Assembly: GCA_027886795.1 (NCBI GenBank)
Contig: JAPCJU010000001.1
Span: forward strand, 1-37,966
DNA length: 37,966 nt
Source of the DNA: Nitrososphaerota archaeon
GTDB taxonomy: Archaea; Thermoproteota; Nitrososphaeria; Nitrososphaerales; CADDZS01
Direction of reading: 5' to 3'
The position numbers and the translations under genes are program-made. Below the pieces are notes generated by a model. It had not been told where the DNA came from and did no database searches. It was given only the letters and a program-made list of their open reading frames with translations. This document shows positions 31,488 through 37,966 of the stretch, piece after piece (the stretch's first letter is position 1; every line of letters begins with the position of its first letter).

Positions 31488-32464
31488 TCACGATCGAAAT
31501 GCCAGTACGATGATTCCGAATGTTTTCCTTGCGGCAAGTCTTGATTTCATAAGAATTGCGAAAATGAGAACCAATAATCCTGACACCAGTCCGATCGATT
31601 CCAAGCCTGCCATCTTCCATAGAATCCAGTTGAATAGTAGTTCTTTCCGTAATAGTTACCGAGTGGGATGGCCCATACGTGAATGTATTTGCATTCCAAA
31701 ATTTATGACCGCTAGTGTAATGCATCCCAATCGTCGCTGTTGTCCCCTCGTCCATCGCGTTCGTTGCAATTTTATCAAGTCGTGTCAATGACGGGGGACC
31801 GCTAGCCGCATACGCGAAACCGGGAGCGATGGCCATAGTTCCAATTGGGTAAGTGGAATTTTTAACTTGAGCAAATACACCCGCGTTTGCCAAATCCTCA
31901 CCACCCAATCCCGCTGCTACACTTGCTTCCAGAAGTGCACCAGGTGAGCTGACAAGTCTACCGCTCTGAGAAGTTCCACAAGCTATCCATCCGATGGCTT
32001 CAGAAAGTCGTTTGGTCGTCGAAGGAGAATGACATGTCTGAATTTTTCGAAAAGTCACTTAGCTGGTACCATATCTCGTCTGTATTTTTCCAGCCCGATG
32101 GAATGGCGAAAAAGGTGCCGCAATACGCTGAGCAACTCGTAGAAGTGATCATGTACTCATAGAAGAGACATGTCGTCTGCTTACGGCATGTGTAAGTTTT
32201 GTTTCCCGTCTTGACGCCTACAGATTCGCCGTTAATGAAAATTCCATTCTGCACAAAGGAATTTGAAGCTCCAGAGGATTCCCAAAAAAATAGACCGTGG
32301 GAAGGACCAGTGCCATTCGTGAATAATCCCGTCTCGTGCATTTCGATACCATCATAGCCAGATGGACAATACCCATTTGGACAGTCTATGTTGAATCCGT
32401 AAAACCACAGCACTGAGATGCTTAAGCAGAATGAAGGCGGCTCTAGCGGAGTTGAAGGCGCCAA
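31488..32464 (-). pseudogene. frameshifted surface-protein gene with C-terminal membrane anchor
   Basis: Minus-strand pieces in three frames read as one exported protein. Piece one (32464 to about 32040) contains YDGIEMHETGLFTNGTGPSH and Cys-rich segments; piece two (about 32040 to 31620) continues LSEAIGWIACGTSQSGRLVS; after another frame change near 31610, piece three reads SIGLVSGLLVLIFAILMKSR, a C-terminal membrane helix with a basic stop-transfer end and TGA at 31488-31490. So it was a membrane-anchored extracellular protein of about 320 residues. The two frame changes make it a pseudogene, or reflect sequencing error. The true 5' end with the signal peptide is not resolved. Confidence 0.5.
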
Positions 32465-32641
32465 ACCCAGCGTCAGTTGTTGCGTTGGCGCTGCTGAAGT
32501 ACAAGTTGTTTTTAGTAAATTTACTTTTGAAACCGACTTAGAGTTCCCAAAAGCTAGGTAGGTAGCTCTCCGAGAATTAGTGACGAAATGCGGGCCCTTA
32601 ATCTACGAGTTCTTAGCCAGATCATTTCAATAGCTGAAGCT

Positions 32642-34048
32642 TCAAGCAAACTTCCCTTCCTCAATTCTTTTCAGCTTCTCCAGGAAGGCGGGATCTTTCA
32701 GCCAGGTGAGCTCTTTCAGGAACGCATAATCTTTCTGCTGCTCTCTCATTTCCGCCAGATCCTTATCGACTTGAGTCTGGTTCTTGAGCTTCGACTCAAG
32801 CTCTTGTATTTTCTTCTCCATCGAGTGCGAGACCCTTTCCTCATTGCAAATCAGGGCCTCGACCTTCAAGTACTGATCGCGAAAGTGTTCCGGTGAGGTC
32901 CAGGGTGTCTTGTCGTAACCCTCATCGTCGATGTTGTGCCCTATGAAGAAATCCGCGACGGGCCCATCGACCCCAGCTACCCTCGCGCTCGTCTTGAATG
33001 TGTCCCTGAACTCGTGCGCGTGTATACGGTAAATCCTCGTCCCAGGCACATGTTCCTGGACGCCCGAGCGAAAAGAAGATTCCCTGACGGTCTTGTTGAC
33101 GTTCTTTTCCGTAACCGGAGTCCTAATGTTCGTGATGAAAATCGGATCAGAAATCAGCCTTCCATTTACGGTCCTCACCTTAATGTCGGAGAGCATGATC
33201 TGTTTTCTGACCGGTATCCAGTGTTGCAGGCATTTGAGGGCCTTAGCCGGAAGGAAGTTGAAGTAGTCGTACTGCGTCTTGGAGCGGGTCATGTCTATCC
33301 TTATGGGAGCTCTGGAAAGATCCCAGAACTCCGGGTCCGAGCCGCCGAGCTGCTTTAGGATCTGCGGCCAAGCGTAGTAGTTGAAGCACTCTACAAAAGT
33401 ACTCTCGTCCAGGCCGAGCGTCGCGCATATCGCCATGATCGCCTTGTCTCTTATCGGGGTCCTCCCGTCCTCGATGATCGTCCAGTACTCCGCCGGTCTT
33501 ACGAAGCTCGAAGCCCTTGCGGTGCCCGAGTTGTCTATCATCTCGCGGCTGAAGACGACCTTCTCTGAGGGGAGCTCGCAGCGGTTCTTCGCGTATAGAG
33601 CTCTAACGGCGACGACTATCGCGTCCTTGTAGCCCCTGGACCCCTTGAACGAATTCACGTAGCTCGTCAGGAGGTCGAGATGGCGGAAGCGTCTCTCCTC
33701 CTGGTCGCCGCCCTTTCTCTTCACATCCTCGATGAGCGCAGTCGCGTCGGAAAAGTAGCCGTTCTCTCGGAGCCAGCAGATGTAATTCCAGTTCCTTCTC
33801 AGGCGGTGGCCCCGCGTTTTCTTGGAGGCGGTCTTTGAGATCATTACCTGGACGTATTGGTTTTTCTCGAATTCGTCCAACCCTTCCGTCCGGTGAAAAG
33901 TCTCCCTTCTGTAATCGAGGGCTCCGGTGAATTTTCTGATCTCGAATAGGTAGCTACCGATGTAAGAGGGCTTGCGCCCTAAAGCTTCTGCCACCTCGTT
34001 TGTAGTGAGCTCCTTCCTTCCGCTGTACCCGCTTTTCAGTACGTCCAT
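32642..34048 (-). CDS. tyrosine recombinase / archaeal integrase
   Basis: The 468-residue frame has the C-terminal catalytic pattern of tyrosine recombinases: His345 and Arg348 in HAHEFRDTFK, His371 in the GH motif (FFIGHNIDDEGYDK) and Tyr378 or Tyr393 as nucleophile candidates (EGYDK, RDQYLK). The box I Arg usually in TGLRxxE is not visible; the corresponding region reads LGLDESTF. A coiled-coil-like tail follows (SMEKKIQELESKLKNQ). The gene is much richer in G+C than the island to its left. It lies 158 bases from the 3' end of tRNA-Arg, the usual place of an integrase. The frame stays open and protein-like upstream of ATG 34048 up to 34186, but without ATG, GTG or TTG. Confidence 0.85.
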   Translation of the reverse strand: MDVLKSGYSGRKELTTNEVAEALGRKPSYIGSYLFEIRKFTGALDYRRETFHRTEGLDEFEKNQYVQVMISKTASKKTRGHRLRRNWNYICWLRENGYFSDATALIEDVKRKGGDQEERRFRHLDLLTSYVNSFKGSRGYKDAIVVAVRALYAKNRCELPSEKVVFSREMIDNSGTARASSFVRPAEYWTIIEDGRTPIRDKAIMAICATLGLDESTFVECFNYYAWPQILKQLGGSDPEFWDLSRAPIRIDMTRSKTQYDYFNFLPAKALKCLQHWIPVRKQIMLSDIKVRTVNGRLISDPIFITNIRTPVTEKNVNKTVRESSFRSGVQEHVPGTRIYRIHAHEFRDTFKTSARVAGVDGPVADFFIGHNIDDEGYDKTPWTSPEHFRDQYLKVEALICNEERVSHSMEKKIQELESKLKNQTQVDKDLAEMREQQKDYAFLKELTWLKDPAFLEKLKRIEEGKFA

Positions 34049-34206
34049 TATCTTTTCGTAGATCGTCGCGTTCTGCCAAAAACGGCCAACCTTTCCTTCG
34101 GGTCTTTCGAGCTCCTTTACAAAGTACCAGCGGTTTCGTTGCAGCGTGTTAAGTCGACCAGGAACGAGTCGTAGCTGCGGGCCTTTTTATGTGTAAGAGT
34201 CGTAGG

Positions 34207-34347
34207 CGGGCCCGGTGGGATTTGAACCCACGACCTACAGCTATCTCTGCATAGCGGATAGGAGGATCGACGCTTCCTTTTACACTGCCGCGCTATCCAT
34301 GCTTCGCCCTATAGGTTGTTCCCCGAATAAGACTGCGCTACGAGCCC
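34207..34347 (-). tRNA. tRNA-Arg(CCT) with apparently three introns
   Basis: On the minus strand the acceptor stem is GGGCTCG with CGGGCCC and discriminator G at 34207; the T arm is GTGGG-TTCAAAT-CCCAC; the D stem is GCGC with GCGC. The gene is 141 bases, about 67 longer than a mature tRNA. Removing about 31-33 bases from the D loop, about 19 bases near position 30/31 and 16 bases at 37/38 gives anticodon stem GCAGC/GCTGT and loop CTCCTAA, a standard tRNA-Arg(CCT). Exact splice sites were not fixed because the bulge-helix-bulge folds were not all verified. The D-loop and 30/31 positions are non-canonical. The 3' end faces the integrase, so this tRNA is probably the island's attachment site. 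Confidence 0.8.
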
Positions 34348-34482
34348 ATTCGAAACTCGCTATCTCGAATCGCGATTTATTGTCATCGCTTGAAGCTTCT
34401 CATTATGTTTTCAGAAATGTACCAATCAACTTAAAGTCAAATTTTGGAAATTAGGCCCAATATTCCTGTGTAGTGTATCTTC

Positions 34483-35115
34483 TTGTCTATTTCGTCTCAG
34501 ATTTTCAATTTCGCACTGAGCCTAATAGTAAATTCCGGATACTCAGGGGTATTCGTTCTCATGGTGTTGGAGAGCGCAACACTTCCAGTTCCCAGTGAAG
34601 TCGTTTTACCCATTGCAGGATGGCTGGTGTCCAAGAACATACTGAACTTTTGGGTTGTCGTAATTGTCGCCTCGATAGGAAGTCTAATTGGTACTCTGAT
34701 CGATTACTCAATTGGTTATTATCTGGGTCGGGCAGCAATTTTGAGGTATGGTCGGATAGTCCGACTGAACGAGAATCACCTGAAAACCACTGAAAAGTGG
34801 TTTGCAAAGCATGGAGAGCTAATTGTGCTCTTAGCGAGATTTGTACCGTTGATCAGGACTCTTATTGCGTTCCCGGCTGGTATCGCGGAGATGAAGTTGT
34901 GGAAGTTTGTCTCCTTCTCGATTATTGGAATCGTTATCTGGGACGCGATCCTGATTTATCTCGGTGTACTGTTTGGACAGAATTACAATAGCATAGTCTC
35001 GACACTTTCTAACGCATTTACACTCGTTGAGATTCTTTCGGTAGTCGTAGCAATAATAGTTCTATATCTTTGGCTTAGGCGGAAGGCGCCTCAGAAAGAA
35101 AAGGCGCAGCCCTAA
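34483..35115 (+). CDS. DedA / VTT-domain membrane protein
   Basis: A 210-residue membrane protein with the DedA pattern: ESATLPVPSEVVLPIAGWLV (the E..P.P.E motif), then GSLIGTLIDYSIGYYLGRAA, then LARFVPLIRTLIAFPAGIAE (R.VP..R....AG) and MKLWKFVSFSIIGIVIWDAI. Members act as lipid scramblases or flippases, for example moving polyprenyl-phosphate carriers or phospholipids. Five to six membrane segments are visible, ending with a basic cytoplasmic tail. The start is TTG 34483. It begins the ordinary gene block right of tRNA-Arg and overlaps the convergent gene at 35075 by 41 bases. Confidence 0.88.
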   Translation: MSISSQIFNFALSLIVNSGYSGVFVLMVLESATLPVPSEVVLPIAGWLVSKNILNFWVVVIVASIGSLIGTLIDYSIGYYLGRAAILRYGRIVRLNENHLKTTEKWFAKHGELIVLLARFVPLIRTLIAFPAGIAEMKLWKFVSFSIIGIVIWDAILIYLGVLFGQNYNSIVSTLSNAFTLVEILSVVVAIIVLYLWLRRKAPQKEKAQP

Positions 35116-35704
35116 AGGGAGTTTCCGAACTATTCTCGATCTGCCTCACGATGTAAAATACGTAAATTGTCACAGCGAGAACTGTCGTACTGAGTTTGGT
35201 TGCAAATACGAGGTTCCACGGTGTTTTCGGGTTTGGAAATTGATTGAGTAGAACGTCAGGGTTCAGAACGCCTAAAAGCGAATTCGTCGCAATCTCTGCA
35301 GTCCAGATGGCAAAATTGTAGAAGACCTCGTACGCTGCGAGCGCGATTCCAACAAATGCGATAAGCTTGATGAAAGACATTTGAGATTTTGTAAATTTCG
35401 CCATGTACGGCTTTGCGAGCTCAAATCCCGAGAAGGTGAGCGCGAGCGCTGCTATCATCAAATACGATACTGGTTTCGCGTAAATTGGAGAAAGCGAAGG
35501 CGGGGGAAATTCAAAGTCCACGAGGACTGCGCCCACTACGTTGATGTGTCCTGTCAGTTCAGCTACTATTCCATAGGATGAAATCACTAGAATCAGAGAC
35601 GAACATATGAGGACGACGATCTTGTGGATCGTGGCAAATCGGACGACGTCGAGCTCTTCCTCTTCGGTTTTGCCCCGTTCCCACTCGACGCTCGGTTGTT
35701 GCAC
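35075..35704 (-). CDS. integral membrane protein of unknown function
   Basis: A protein of about 209 residues with four to five hydrophobic segments (HKIVVLICSSLILVISSYGI, SYLMIAALALTFSGFEL, FIKLIAFVGIALAAYEVFYN, VFATKLSTTVLAVTIYVFYI). The start is set at GTG 35704 because a TATA-like TTTTTTTAA on the minus strand lies about 35 bases upstream and the 44 codons further upstream do not look coding; a longer frame from 35836 exists and would overlap the metallopeptidase gene. No catalytic motif is seen. The C-terminus overlaps the end of the DedA gene on the other strand. Confidence 0.65.
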   Translation of the reverse strand: MQQPSVEWERGKTEEEELDVVRFATIHKIVVLICSSLILVISSYGIVAELTGHINVVGAVLVDFEFPPPSLSPIYAKPVSYLMIAALALTFSGFELAKPYMAKFTKSQMSFIKLIAFVGIALAAYEVFYNFAIWTAEIATNSLLGVLNPDVLLNQFPNPKTPWNLVFATKLSTTVLAVTIYVFYIVRQIENSSETPFRAAPFLSEAPSA

Positions 35705-35768
35705 TCCTAAGACACAGAAATCGAATCCCTTGGTGGTTAAAAAAATGTTCTGTAAAATCGAGTAGCGA

Positions 35769-36173
35769 TCACTGTGAATTGACAAAAGCATCGAGAGAAT
35801 TTTTCCTCTCGGAATATTCTTTGTGCATTTTCTCAACCGACTTTCGATTTATTTTTCCTTTGTGTGGCACGAATCCGCCGCTGAATTTTGAAGGAATATG
35901 CATCAGCTCGTGGATGACAACCCTCTCTTTTTCAATTTGATCGAGTCGGTCGAACTCTTCTGAAATCACCTCGATGATATAGTGCGGCTTCAATCCCAGC
36001 GCGTCAAACCAAATTCTCCCCATCCCGTGGATTCTAGCCTGGACTCGCCTCGACCTGCTCCCGGTGCTCCTGTAAAAATGCAGTCTGTTTATGTCAATGT
36101 AATCCAAAGTAAGCGCCCTTACGACGAGGGCCGCCAGCTGTTCGACGTCAGGGGCTTTTTCGTAGGAAATCAA
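35769..36173 (-). CDS. putative zinc metallopeptidase (phage-metallopeptidase-like)
   Basis: A 134-residue protein with HELMH in the sequence ERVVIHELMHIPSKFSGGFV, a HExxH zinc motif, followed by a further His in VPHKG that may be the third ligand. The layout matches a small archaeal family of putative metallopeptidases related to a phage domain (PhageMetallopep). The upstream part (YDYIDINRLHFYRSTGSRSR-like segment, then GRIWFDALGLKPHYIIEV) is the beta-strand platform typical of these proteases. The start is TTG 36173. It is 44 bases from the flavoprotein gene, in the same direction. Confidence 0.72.
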   Translation of the reverse strand: MISYEKAPDVEQLAALVVRALTLDYIDINRLHFYRSTGSRSRRVQARIHGMGRIWFDALGLKPHYIIEVISEEFDRLDQIEKERVVIHELMHIPSKFSGGFVPHKGKINRKSVEKMHKEYSERKNSLDAFVNSQ

Positions 36174-36217
36174 TTATTCTCGCGGACAGATTTCCAGAGG
36201 ACCTTCGAAGATGAGAT

Positions 36218-37249
36218 CTAGTAGGTTGCGATGATATCTTTAAAGTCGGCTAACCTGACTTCGAGACCAAACCGATCTTCCATCTTCTTCATTTCCCGGT
36301 AGGTCTTCAGCATCAGAGGCAGGTGTCTCACCATGTTGAACTTTCCAGCGAATTTCAATTTGATAATATCGTAAACATAATTGAAATACTCGAACTTTTC
36401 CAGAACTGCTTTTCGGTACGACGGAAGATCGGTCAAATTCTTGCAAAGCAGGTCCGCGCATTGGAGACTAGGAATAATTCCTTCGCCCAAGAGCGGAAAC
36501 ACTGTCCCGATTGATTCTCCGCAACCTACCACGTTTCCGATATAGAACGGTTCACAGTACTTTGGTGGCGAGATTCTGATCGGTCTGCCTATTTTCTTGA
36601 TGAGTTTTCCCGGATTCTCCGAATTGAATTTGTCCAAGAATTCATTGTGGTGTTTGTTAAAATCTCCTGCGCCGACGTATGCTAGTCCGTCTTCAAGCGG
36701 GAAATACCAAAAGTACCCGCTAAGTCCTTCGAACGGTTTGATAAAGAAATCCTGGTACGGAGCATTCCCCTTTCCATAGTCAATTCTGTATTCAACGCAC
36801 GGCACCCACAGATCTTCCTTGACCTTGGGCAAGAATGCACGGTGGATGCTGGTACAGTCGATTATCATATCGTAATTCTCGTCCTTGAGCAGGGTGGGCG
36901 TAGCCTTCACGCCGAATTTGGCGTTCTTTCCCTTTGTTAGATCCACTTCGAGCTGGTGCTTGTCGTAAGTAACCAAACCGATAAGCGGAATCCGTCTGAA
37001 CTCCGGCTTTCCTGTATCGACGGCCATTTCCTTACCGTTAAACAGAACGTATTTTTCAAAATCGATTCCAAGGGGCTTCATCATTTTGTTCAATTCGTTC
37101 TTGGAGGTTCCCCATGCGCAGACCGCCTGGAATTCCCCTTCCTTCTGCATTTCATATCCGGTCACATCGTGCTCCTTGCTGAGACGATTGAGAAGGTAAC
37201 TTCCTGCAACTCCGAGACCGACGACCGCTATGCGCAAATTTGATTTCAC
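36218..37249 (-). CDS. geranylgeranyl-reductase-family FAD oxidoreductase
   Basis: The N-terminal Rossmann segment LRIAVVGLGVAGSYLLNRLS binds FAD, and the later motifs SGYFWYFPLEDGLAYVGAGD and VVGCGESIGTVFPLLGEGI are characteristic of the geranylgeranyl reductase family (the PxxYxWxFP-type cavity motif and the FAD-diphosphate motif). In archaea such enzymes saturate the isoprenoid chains of membrane lipids; other members reduce different isoprenoids. The start is set at GTG 37249, giving 343 residues, because the nucleotide-binding strand begins six residues later and a TATA-like CTAAAAAGC on the minus strand (37303-37311) would start transcription near 37281. A longer frame from 37318 is less likely. 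It is divergent from the histone gene. Confidence 0.85.
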   Translation of the reverse strand: MKSNLRIAVVGLGVAGSYLLNRLSKEHDVTGYEMQKEGEFQAVCAWGTSKNELNKMMKPLGIDFEKYVLFNGKEMAVDTGKPEFRRIPLIGLVTYDKHQLEVDLTKGKNAKFGVKATPTLLKDENYDMIIDCTSIHRAFLPKVKEDLWVPCVEYRIDYGKGNAPYQDFFIKPFEGLSGYFWYFPLEDGLAYVGAGDFNKHHNEFLDKFNSENPGKLIKKIGRPIRISPPKYCEPFYIGNVVGCGESIGTVFPLLGEGIIPSLQCADLLCKNLTDLPSYRKAVLEKFEYFNYVYDIIKLKFAGKFNMVRHLPLMLKTYREMKKMEDRFGLEVRLADFKDIIATY

Positions 37250-37327
37250 TCTTGGGTAGAAAAGAAAACTAACGGAGTGTGTCTCTCGGTTGACGTATTT
37301 CTGCTTTTTAGATGGCACCGCCCAAAG

Positions 37328-37366
37328 TTAAAATATGCTCCCGGCATGCGTTTCGATTTCGAGGAG
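37328..37366 (+). promoter_or_regulatory. TATA box and Shine-Dalgarno sequence of the histone gene
   Basis: TTAAAATAT at 37328-37336 is a TATA box that overlaps the ATG at 37335, so that ATG cannot be on the transcript. Transcription would start near 37358, and GAGGAG at 37361-37366 precedes the TTG at 37371 by four bases. Confidence 0.55.
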
Positions 37367-37370
37367 TCAC

Positions 37371-37595
37371 TTGTCTGAAACAGAATTCGGTCTTGCTGCC
37401 GTGTACCGAATAATCAAGAAATCAGGGGCCGAACGCGTCAGCGATGAAGCGGCAGAGGAACTGCGCCGTGTTGTTCAGAACCTTGCAAATCAGATCGCTA
37501 AAAGTGCAATTGAATTGTCACTTCATGCTGGCAGGCATACGGTGAAAGCTTCAGATATAAGGCTCGCCGCGAAGAATATTCTTGGCGGGCAATAA
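37371..37595 (+). CDS. archaeal histone
   Basis: A histone-fold DNA-packaging protein of 74 residues when started at TTG 37371, the normal length for archaeal histones. The pattern is typical: N-terminal helix EFGLAAVYRIIKKSG, the loop AERVSDEAAEEL, the long central helix RRVVQNLANQIAKSAIELSL followed by HAGRHTVKASDI, where R-x-T-x4-D is the conserved RTT..D-type motif, and the final helix IRLAAKNILGG. It dimerises and wraps DNA. The start was chosen from the TATA box and Shine-Dalgarno sequence. The tRNA-Glu gene begins 21 bases after the stop. Confidence 0.93.
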   Translation: MSETEFGLAAVYRIIKKSGAERVSDEAAEELRRVVQNLANQIAKSAIELSLHAGRHTVKASDIRLAAKNILGGQ

Positions 37596-37616
37596 TTTCA
37601 GATAGTGAAGATGAGC

Positions 37617-37771
37617 GCTCCGGTGGTGTAGCCCGGCCTTGATTTCGCTGAAAAGTCGGAATCTAACGGAAAAGCATAGTGGCCTCTCGTCCTAGAAATA
37701 TGGGAGATATTTCCCTTCGAAAAAGGTAAACTCCAGAGTCACTGACCCGGGTTCAAATCCCGGCCGGAGCA
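37617..37771 (+). tRNA. tRNA-Glu(CTC) with two introns
   Basis: The acceptor stem is GCTCCGG with CCGGAGC and discriminator A at 37771; the T arm is CCGGG-TTCAAAT-CCCGG; the 5' part TGGTGTAGCCCGGCC is the usual archaeal tRNA-Glu start. The gene is 155 bases. Removing about 33 bases from the D loop and about 47 bases after position 37 gives anticodon stem GTGGC/GTCAC and loop CTCTCGA, anticodon CTC. The D-loop intron is at a non-canonical position. A T-run directly after the gene (37774-37779) is a likely terminator. Confidence 0.85.
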
Positions 37772-37896
37772 CTTTTTTCATCGTTCAAAGATTACAATTT
37801 TCAATAAAGCCAAAGAGTGCAACCAAGTTGTTGTCAGGACGAATTTAATTTATTGTGCCTTGTGCCTTTATTCTTGATGGAGGCGATTAAGCGAAG

Positions 37897-37966
37897 TTGT
37901 TCTGTCCTTACTGTGGCAGAGCAACTGAGGAGGGAGCCAACTTTTGTGGGAATTGTGGCAGATCGC
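37897..37966 (+). CDS. 5' end of a zinc-ribbon protein, cut by the window edge
   Basis: From TTG 37897 the frame reads LFCPYCGRATEEGANFCGNC and continues to the window end. The two CxxC pairs spaced as CPYC...CGNC form a zinc ribbon as in archaeal zinc-ribbon membrane or signalling proteins. A GGAGG at 37879-37883 lies 13 bases upstream, and an in-frame TAA at 37888 excludes a longer start. The remaining domains are outside the window. Confidence 0.65.
   Translation, partial: MFCPYCGRATEEGANFCGNCGRS

Noticed and set aside
32936..33358. 140-codon plus-strand frame within the integrase
   Set aside because: It is a GC-rich antisense shadow of the integrase; Arg/Pro-rich, no promoter.
1..34206. 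second copy of the tRNA-Arg 3' end as left attachment site
   Set aside because: Scanning by eye for the T-arm and acceptor sequence found no second copy left of the tRNA; it is probably outside the window.
34207..34347. tRNA-Lys-like loop CTTTTAC on the plus strand
   Set aside because: The T arm and acceptor stem are on the minus strand; the match lies within the proposed intron.
37335..37370. ATG 37335 as histone start
   Set aside because: It lies inside the TATA box, and the 12 extra residues are absent from archaeal histones.
1..37966. CRISPR array
   Set aside because: No regularly spaced direct repeats of 24-37 bases and no Cas-like gene were seen.

Overview
The window looks like part of an archaeal chromosome, most likely from a TACK-group archaeon and probably a thaumarchaeote (Nitrososphaeria). 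The evidence is an archaeal histone, tRNA genes interrupted by small introns at both normal and abnormal positions, archaeal TATA boxes about 26 nt before leaderless or short-leader starts, many TTG/GTG starts, a geranylgeranyl-reductase-type flavoprotein, and no bacterial -35/-10 promoters. The lineage below TACK level is inference.

Two blocks are visible. To the right of about 34200 is a compact, ordinary gene block: tRNA-Arg(CCT) with apparently three introns, a DedA membrane protein, a small membrane protein, a metallopeptidase, a GGR-type flavoprotein, a histone, tRNA-Glu(CTC) with two introns, and the start of a zinc-ribbon protein. To the left is accessory DNA. A GC-rich tyrosine recombinase sits just beyond the 3' end of tRNA-Arg, so this tRNA is probably the insertion site and right border of a genomic island. 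No second attachment copy was found, so the left border is probably outside the window.

The island's most striking content is at 3383-14009. An ABC ATPase and permease and a ParB-like protein are followed by two successive TldD/TldE pairs (TldD1, TldE1, TldD2, TldE2). Between the pairs lies a previously untracked 52-codon gene (9193-9351) for a peptide with ten cysteines and a very hydrophobic second half. Convergent to these genes is a two-gene operon for a GcvH-like protein, which has Arg at the lipoyl-lysine position and ends in Cys-Cys-Gly, and a dihydrolipoamide-dehydrogenase-like flavoprotein with an intact redox disulfide. I read this as an undescribed ribosomally made peptide pathway: Cys-rich precursor, TldD/E maturation proteases, thiol/disulfide redox pair, exporter and regulator. 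No YcaO, radical SAM or lanthionine enzyme is present in the window.

From 14010 to 17321 there is decayed DNA: a uracil-DNA-glycosylase-like fragment, a small membrane protein, a broken PD-(D/E)XK nuclease/zinc-finger gene and a GNAT acetyltransferase. From 17477 to 28481 there is a defence-like and specialised stretch: a STAND ATPase with TPR-like repeats, a D-Ala-D-Ala-ligase-like ATP-grasp enzyme divergent from an O-methyltransferase, a two-gene operon of a TIR-like/ORC-type ATPase and a Rossmann-like partner, an AbiE-like toxin-antitoxin pair with a repeated operator, and a JAMM-like protein. From 28482 to 32600 are a gene with four in-frame stops, two secreted proteins and a frameshifted secreted-protein gene. 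The far left (1-3200) holds a gene end, small membrane and secreted proteins, a truncated IS630 transposase and a hypothetical gene.
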